Shown piece after piece: positions 32,107 through 35,994 of a stretch of 35,994 bases of DNA; within the stretch, counting starts at the first letter, position 1; every line of letters starts with the position of its first letter. The translations under genes were made by a program, and so were the position numbers. Source of the stretch: Plantago elongata. Taxonomy: Eukaryota > Streptophyta > Magnoliopsida > Lamiales > Plantaginaceae. The notes under the pieces are model-generated. The model searched no databases and was not told the DNA's origin. It saw only the letters and a list, made by a program, of their open reading frames with translations. The DNA lies in assembly GCA_036897095.1 (NCBI GenBank), contig JAYMSP010001116.1:1-35994 (forward strand), written 5' to 3'.

Positions 32107-34538
32107 TTAATCTTCCCGCAACGGAGAGGGCGTCCATGGCGTCATGTCCATCGGATAACTTCCGAGCACTCTCAAAAACGAAGTGAACTCTTGCACCTCA
32201 GCCAGAGCATTCTGTGCCCTCACGTCCGCCATTGACGCCTCAAAATCAACATAAAACATGTACTCGAAATGCTTGGCAGTGCCAACATTTGCATCATCCA
32301 CAAGGCGAATTGGACGGTTTCGGTGTGGTCGCGACTCGATCTTTGTCAAGCTGATGTTTCTAAAAGCAAATGCTGATAGAACCTTGAACAGCACGCTTGT
32401 CCCTTTGTCCTCTGCGAACACAATGCTCGTCTTAAATGGCCTGTCCGTACGTGGAATGATGGGATCACGTGCCAGCATCACAAATCGGGTCACATTTCCA
32501 GTGTCGTCCTGGATTCCGTCAGCAAGGATTTGTAGACCGTACAACTCTGCAGCGCGTGAGGAAGCAATTGCGGCAGTGTCACGTAGATTGTTGGTTGCAA
32601 TATACTCAGCCGCTCCTGCCGTATCATCCACAGCTTCACGTGCAACATTTAATCCCATTTGTGTCAGAGTGTGCTCGCATTGTGCAAGTGCCTGCATTTG
32701 ATTCAGAATCATAAATGCATTCACAAAGAAATTTAACTAAAATCAAATGAAATCAGATACTAAAAATTTGAAAATATAGAGAACACATAAAATTTTAAGC
32801 TCTAATGCCCACAGAGGATAAAAATAACTAAAAGTAAAAAGGTGGTCGGGAAGGTTAGAGTAGATAAAGCCATTTGCAAAATTGAAGTATATACTTTGTT
32901 AGTGATGTATTATATATGCAGGGTGATGATAAAAATTACTAAAAATAAGTGTTTTGATGGAAAAATCCTTAACAGAGTGTTTTTAATAGAAAAACTGTAA
33001 GCAATACAGAAAACGGCTGTATTAAAACTTATATTCCGTTGGTAAAATGTATGTTAATCATTGTAATTACCTTAGTACGTACTTTACACTCTTTCACCTA
33101 GATCAGTTGGTAAGACGCTTCAACTCCAACCAATAGATCGGGTTTCGAGTCATCCTTTGCCGTTGAAAAAAAAAAAACCTCTTTCACCTAGCATATAAAT
33201 TCGGCACATAAGCCCCAAACATTCTATTAGAGCGTCTTACCGCTGGTTACGCCCTAACGTCTAAAAAGGTATCTAGGAGTGTTGGTAAGGTAAACTAGAC
33301 AGAGGATGCTAAGATGCTGATGGTAATGGATTCCTATAAATTAGACTAATAATGTCTTAGCTCTTAATTATGAAACTGAAATAAAATTTGCAGAGAAATA
33401 CTTTGTAAATGGGATAGCTGTTGAACCATGTAAATGTATAACTAACTTCTACTTTGATTGAAATTAGTGAAATTTTTGGAAATATATCTGAAATTGCCTG
33501 GCATACTAATATAATTTAACTTAGTGTAATGTGGCATTTTCAATTGTGCATTGATTTGAAGCCCAAGAAAGTATTGGTTAGAATTAGATTAACAAACTCC
33601 AATTTCACAAAAAGAATTCACAAATGACAACTACTCTACTCGGCTAACCTTCTAATAAGACAAGAAATGGGGTTAGTTAGATTAGATACTTAATCCCACA
33701 CTAATCTACAATTCCACCAAATTAAGTGCAGTATCATTTCTGCCGTCCAATACTCTAATTAATTAGATACCGTTTGGCAAATCGATTAAAATCAACCTGA
33801 ATATTTGGCAATCGATTAAAATCAATCGAAATTATAAAACGAAAAGAGGCGCGTGAGTGATACCTGAGGATGACTAATGACGCGCGTGAGATAGTCCTTC
33901 CTCACACCAGGTAGAGCTAGCAAACAATGGTGAACCGGAAGCTGCACCTCACCAACAATATGCAACCGGTGCCGAAGCAGCAGATCATAATTCCGATGAA
34001 TCGACCCGCCGAGCGAATTCTCCACCGGCAAAACCGCTCTATCCGCAATCCAAAGCTCCACCGCCTGAAACGCCACCTCGAACTGGTCACACGGAATCGC
34101 ATCGCAGTTCGGATACGCTTTCCCCGCCGCCGCTTCACTGTACGCGCCCGGTACGCCCTGGTACGCCACGCGCAGCTTCGCCCCGTGCATCGGCGCGGGT
34201 GAGAAGTCGGTGATGCTCAGCGGCTTCTGCTGCGGCGCGTGAGATATCGAATTGGAGCTGTTTTCGACGGGGATTATGTCGAGAGATGCGTGGCCGTTTA
34301 CGGCGAGTCTCTCAGTGTTTTGCTGCTGGGAGACCACCTTGCTGGCGAGTATTGCGCACGCGCTCTGCCATTCGTACCGGTTTGTTCGGCCTGAGGATTG
34401 GTGGTGTGGATTTGTGTTAGTTTGGGGTGGATTGGAGTCGTGTTTGGAGATGGAGAGGGTGGTGAGACGACTCGGGCGGGTGACTCGGTGGCGAATCGGT
34501 GGTGAGAAGGACTGGGACGGAGGTGTGAGAGATTGCAT
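32107..34538 (-). CDS. ADT: Plastid arogenate dehydratase (prephenate dehydratase family), two exons
   Basis: Exon 1 (33864-34538) encodes 225 residues and exon 2 (32107-32691) 194 more plus the stop, joined in phase 0 as HPQ/ALAQCE across a 1,172-bp GT-AG intron; total 419 residues. Residues 1-60 are a serine/threonine/proline-rich transit peptide. The catalytic PDT domain covers about 122-300: [40 protein letters not shown], and TGNVTRF at 289-295, containing the TRF motif essential in this family. An ACT regulatory domain follows (about 312-404) with the phenylalanine-binding motif ESRP at 344-347. The enzyme decarboxylates and dehydrates arogenate to phenylalanine, usually under feedback by phenylalanine. 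The sequence best resembles the ADT3-6 group, whose Arabidopsis members I recall as intronless, so the intron is noteworthy. Which paralogue it is cannot be settled here. Confidence 0.95.
33102..33178 (+). mobile_element. tRNA-type SINE-like insertion in the ADT intron
   Basis: The 77-bp insert contains an A-box-like TAGATCAGTTGG overlapping its left edge, a B-box-like GGTTTCGAGTC 37 bp downstream, and a terminal A-run of 12. It is bounded by identical 13-bp copies of CTCTTTCACCTAG (33089-33101 and 33179-33191), as expected for a target-site duplication from target-primed reverse transcription. It is very short, so it may be a minimal or 5'-truncated family member. The last TAG of the left duplication also serves in the A-box match, so the exact left edge is uncertain. 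Confidence 0.72.
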
Positions 34539-34648
34539 TGTATTCGTACTAGTACCGGTGAAGCTGAGCTAGTTGATGGGGGTGAAAAATGGGAAATGGA
34601 GTGAGGTTTGAATTGAATTTGAGAAATGGGAAATGGAGTTGAGTGGAG

Positions 34649-34656
34649 TATTTATA
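34649..34656 (-). promoter_or_regulatory. TATA box of the ADT gene
   Basis: TATAAATA on the minus strand lies about 110 bp upstream of the start codon at 34538. That would place transcription start near 34620 and leave a leader of about 80 nt. It is the only good TATA match in the interval. Confidence 0.6.
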
Positions 34657-34763
34657 TTGGAGAAAAGTTTGAAGATTGGAAAATGGAAAGAAGAGATGAG
34701 AGTAGAGATGATGGCTTGGTGGAGATTGTATTTGTGCGTGGAGTTGGTCTGGTCTTTCCTCAC

Positions 34764-34770
34764 ACCTACC
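34764..34770 (+). promoter_or_regulatory. AC element (ACCTACC) upstream of ADT
   Basis: ACCTACC, followed by CACCACC, lies about 110 bp upstream of the putative TATA box. AC elements are known binding sites for R2R3-MYB regulators of phenylpropanoid and lignin genes. Arogenate dehydratase supplies the phenylalanine for that pathway, so such a site makes biological sense here. Function is inferred from the motif and its position. Confidence 0.5.
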
Positions 34771-34771
34771 A

Positions 34772-35520
34772 CCACCTTTCAGATTCTCTAGATAACAAAA
34801 AAAGAGAAGTTCAATTAACACTGTTTAACTTATTCACCAAACTTGGTTTAAGGAAAATCTTAATTTGGGTATCTGCAATTATTATTCATACTTTAGTACT
34901 ATAAATTACTGTAAGCCGGTTACAATAATAGTTCCAATGGGGCGTCGTACAAAATAAGGTGCTTTCATCAAGGAATCATTTCTAAGAAGACAATTTATTT
35001 TTATCTTGATAGTAAAGGGTAAAGCCATGAGGGTCTCTTAACGCCTTCTTTTTTCTTCTCACCAGAGTTTTTTCACAAAAACTTGCCAGGGTAAGGAAGT
35101 AAGGGAAACAAGCAAATCTTGTGTTATATATAGTAATCCTTTTACAAATATAAGTGGAGTGTACTATAATAAAAGGTTAAAGGTATTCTTACGTTAAGTA
35201 GTTTTATTATAAAAGAGTTTACCCAAGTATAACAGTATGATTTTACTTACTATACTCGCTCCCGTTGCATTATAAATTGTATTGTTACTCTTGCTTCCGT
35301 CGGGATAAATCTGGCCCTTCCCCTATTCCCCCCTTATTAAGCTAAGATTTCTATTTAAGAACTAGCGGTACTTATCTCCTAGTTTCCTCTTACATAAGTA
35401 TGAGAGAGCCTAAGTGGCTCGGTAAAGCAGGATCTTAGAGCATGGGTGGATTCTTGGGTCAAGGGTACTCTTGGTAAAGAGGCTTTTTTTATTGAAGAAT
35501 AGTTAGGACTTAATTACTCT
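34772..35520. other. Intergenic, no gene recognised
   Basis: Spacer between the ADT promoter and the GC-rich block at 35530. It contains short reading frames only, with no recognisable gene or complete element. Confidence 0.45.
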
Positions 35521-35529
35521 ATAACATAT

Positions 35530-35605
35530 GGGCGCGGGACGTCGTGGCGTGCGTTCCACGCCGTGTTGTGGCAGCAGCCAACCGGCTGCTGCCACGTGGC
35601 ACCTC
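35530..35605. repeat. GC-rich block with a perfect 12-bp hairpin
   Basis: GTGGCAGCAGCC (35568-35579) and GGCTGCTGCCAC (35584-35595) pair perfectly around a 4-base loop, AACC. Just upstream, GGCGTG and CACGCC form a shorter stem. The block is much richer in GC than the surrounding DNA and begins with GGGCGCGGGACGTCG. It may be the terminal region of the element that carries the ORF at 35843. Confidence 0.6.
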
Positions 35606-35717
35606 CAGTTTTTTATTTTTTATTTTTTTGAAATTCGAATTATATCCGTTTTAAAACGGTAATATCTCCGAAAATACGAAATAAAAGAAATACCAACGAC
35701 TATGTTTTTTCAAGATC

Positions 35718-35724
35718 TATAAAA
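35718..35724 (+). promoter_or_regulatory. Candidate TATA box for the ORF at 35843
   Basis: TATAAAA lies 125 bp upstream of the ATG and is followed by a pyrimidine-rich leader (CTCCTCTTTCTCTC), a usual arrangement in plant transcription units. Confidence 0.45.
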
Positions 35725-35842
35725 TGAGACCAATCTTGATATTTTTTACTTCGTCCCGTCTCCAACTCCTCTTTCTCTCTTAATTAAACTTAAAAAACTC
35801 TCTTCTCTCAAAACACCTTTTTCACTTTCATTTTCCGGCGAG

Positions 35843-35994
35843 ATGGATGCGGAGTATTTTCAGTGGTTGAAAGAAAACAAACCCCAAAAATACCAAGAGT
35901 ACATGCAAGCTCACTTCGAAAACACGATTTTCCCACCCCAACCGAGTCCCCAAACGAGTGTCGTTCGACCTTTGTTCCAAGATCCCTACACTCA
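35843..35994 (+). CDS. Start of an unidentified ORF, possibly transposon-borne, cut by the window end
   Basis: The ATG at 35843 sits in a good plant context (GGCGAGATGGATGC) and opens a frame of 50 codons that runs off the window. It begins MDAEYFQWLKENKPQKYQEY, continues MQAHFENTIFPPQPSPQTS and reaches VVRPLFQDPYT. The first part is a charged helix and the second is rich in proline, serine and glutamine. Such N-termini occur in plant PIF/Harbinger ORF1 proteins and related gene families, and the GC-rich, hairpin-bearing sequence 250-310 bp upstream supports a mobile element. No domain is complete enough to name. Confidence 0.45.
   Translation, partial: MDAEYFQWLKENKPQKYQEYMQAHFENTIFPPQPSPQTSVVRPLFQDPYT

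Noticed and set aside
33089..33191. Possible tRNA gene
   Set aside because: A- and B-box-like motifs are present, but there is no acceptor stem pairing and the segment ends in an A-run with flanking duplications, so SINE-like origin is more likely.
33927..34572. Plus-strand frames opposite ADT exon 1
   Set aside because: They come from the GC-rich composition of the exon on the coding strand and are not independent genes.
35255..35300. Possible Stowaway-type MITE terminus (TACTCGCTCCCGTTGC)
   Set aside because: It resembles the CTCCCTCCGT start only loosely, and no matching inverted end was found nearby.

Overview
This is an AT-rich segment of a plant nuclear genome, almost certainly a eudicot. 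It holds spliced genes with GT-AG introns, long intergenic spacers and many decayed transposable elements. The nuclear genes encode plant-specific organelle proteins: a TIC100-type import subunit, a PPR protein, an mTERF protein and an arogenate dehydratase. There are no bacterial or phage features, and no CRISPR array, operon or rRNA gene was found. The species cannot be named from the sequence.

Layout. From 1 to 7.6 kb lies repeat-derived DNA: a Tourist-like MITE (829-987), a LINE reverse-transcriptase tail (1064-1327), a degenerate Ty1/copia element on the minus strand (about 2.7-6.75 kb), and a long inverted-repeat element (6751-7536) that abuts or interrupts the copia gag. A class III peroxidase pseudogene with several lesions (7706-8807, minus) and an unrecognised gene relic (9418-9757, minus) follow. 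The 11-exon TIC100 gene fills 10395-16381 on the minus strand; all its exons can be joined in frame to give 847 residues. From 16.8 to 19.3 kb are degenerate tracts with a 21-bp period. An mTERF gene (20088-21154, plus) carries a one-base frameshift and converges on an intronless PPR gene (22095-23948, minus).

From 25 to 31.4 kb is a second repeat field: a four-unit fold-back element, a second 21-bp-period tract with another copy of the 159-bp MITE inside it, a hAT-like element, a decayed LINE ORF1, and a pogo/Lemi1-like element. A two-exon arogenate dehydratase gene (32107-34538, minus) has a SINE-like insertion in its intron and an AC-type MYB element upstream. The window ends in the first 50 codons of an unidentified ORF, possibly transposon-borne (35843 onward).

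How the genes relate. The four host genes share an organelle theme. TIC100 belongs to the plastid inner-envelope translocon. The PPR and mTERF families act on organelle RNA and gene expression. Arogenate dehydratase makes phenylalanine in plastids. They are separate transcription units, not an operon. From memory, Arabidopsis also has an arogenate dehydratase gene (At5g22630) beside TIC100 (At5g22640), which suggests partly conserved gene order. No new defence or mobile-gene system was found. The least explained signal is the pair of 21-bp-period tracts.
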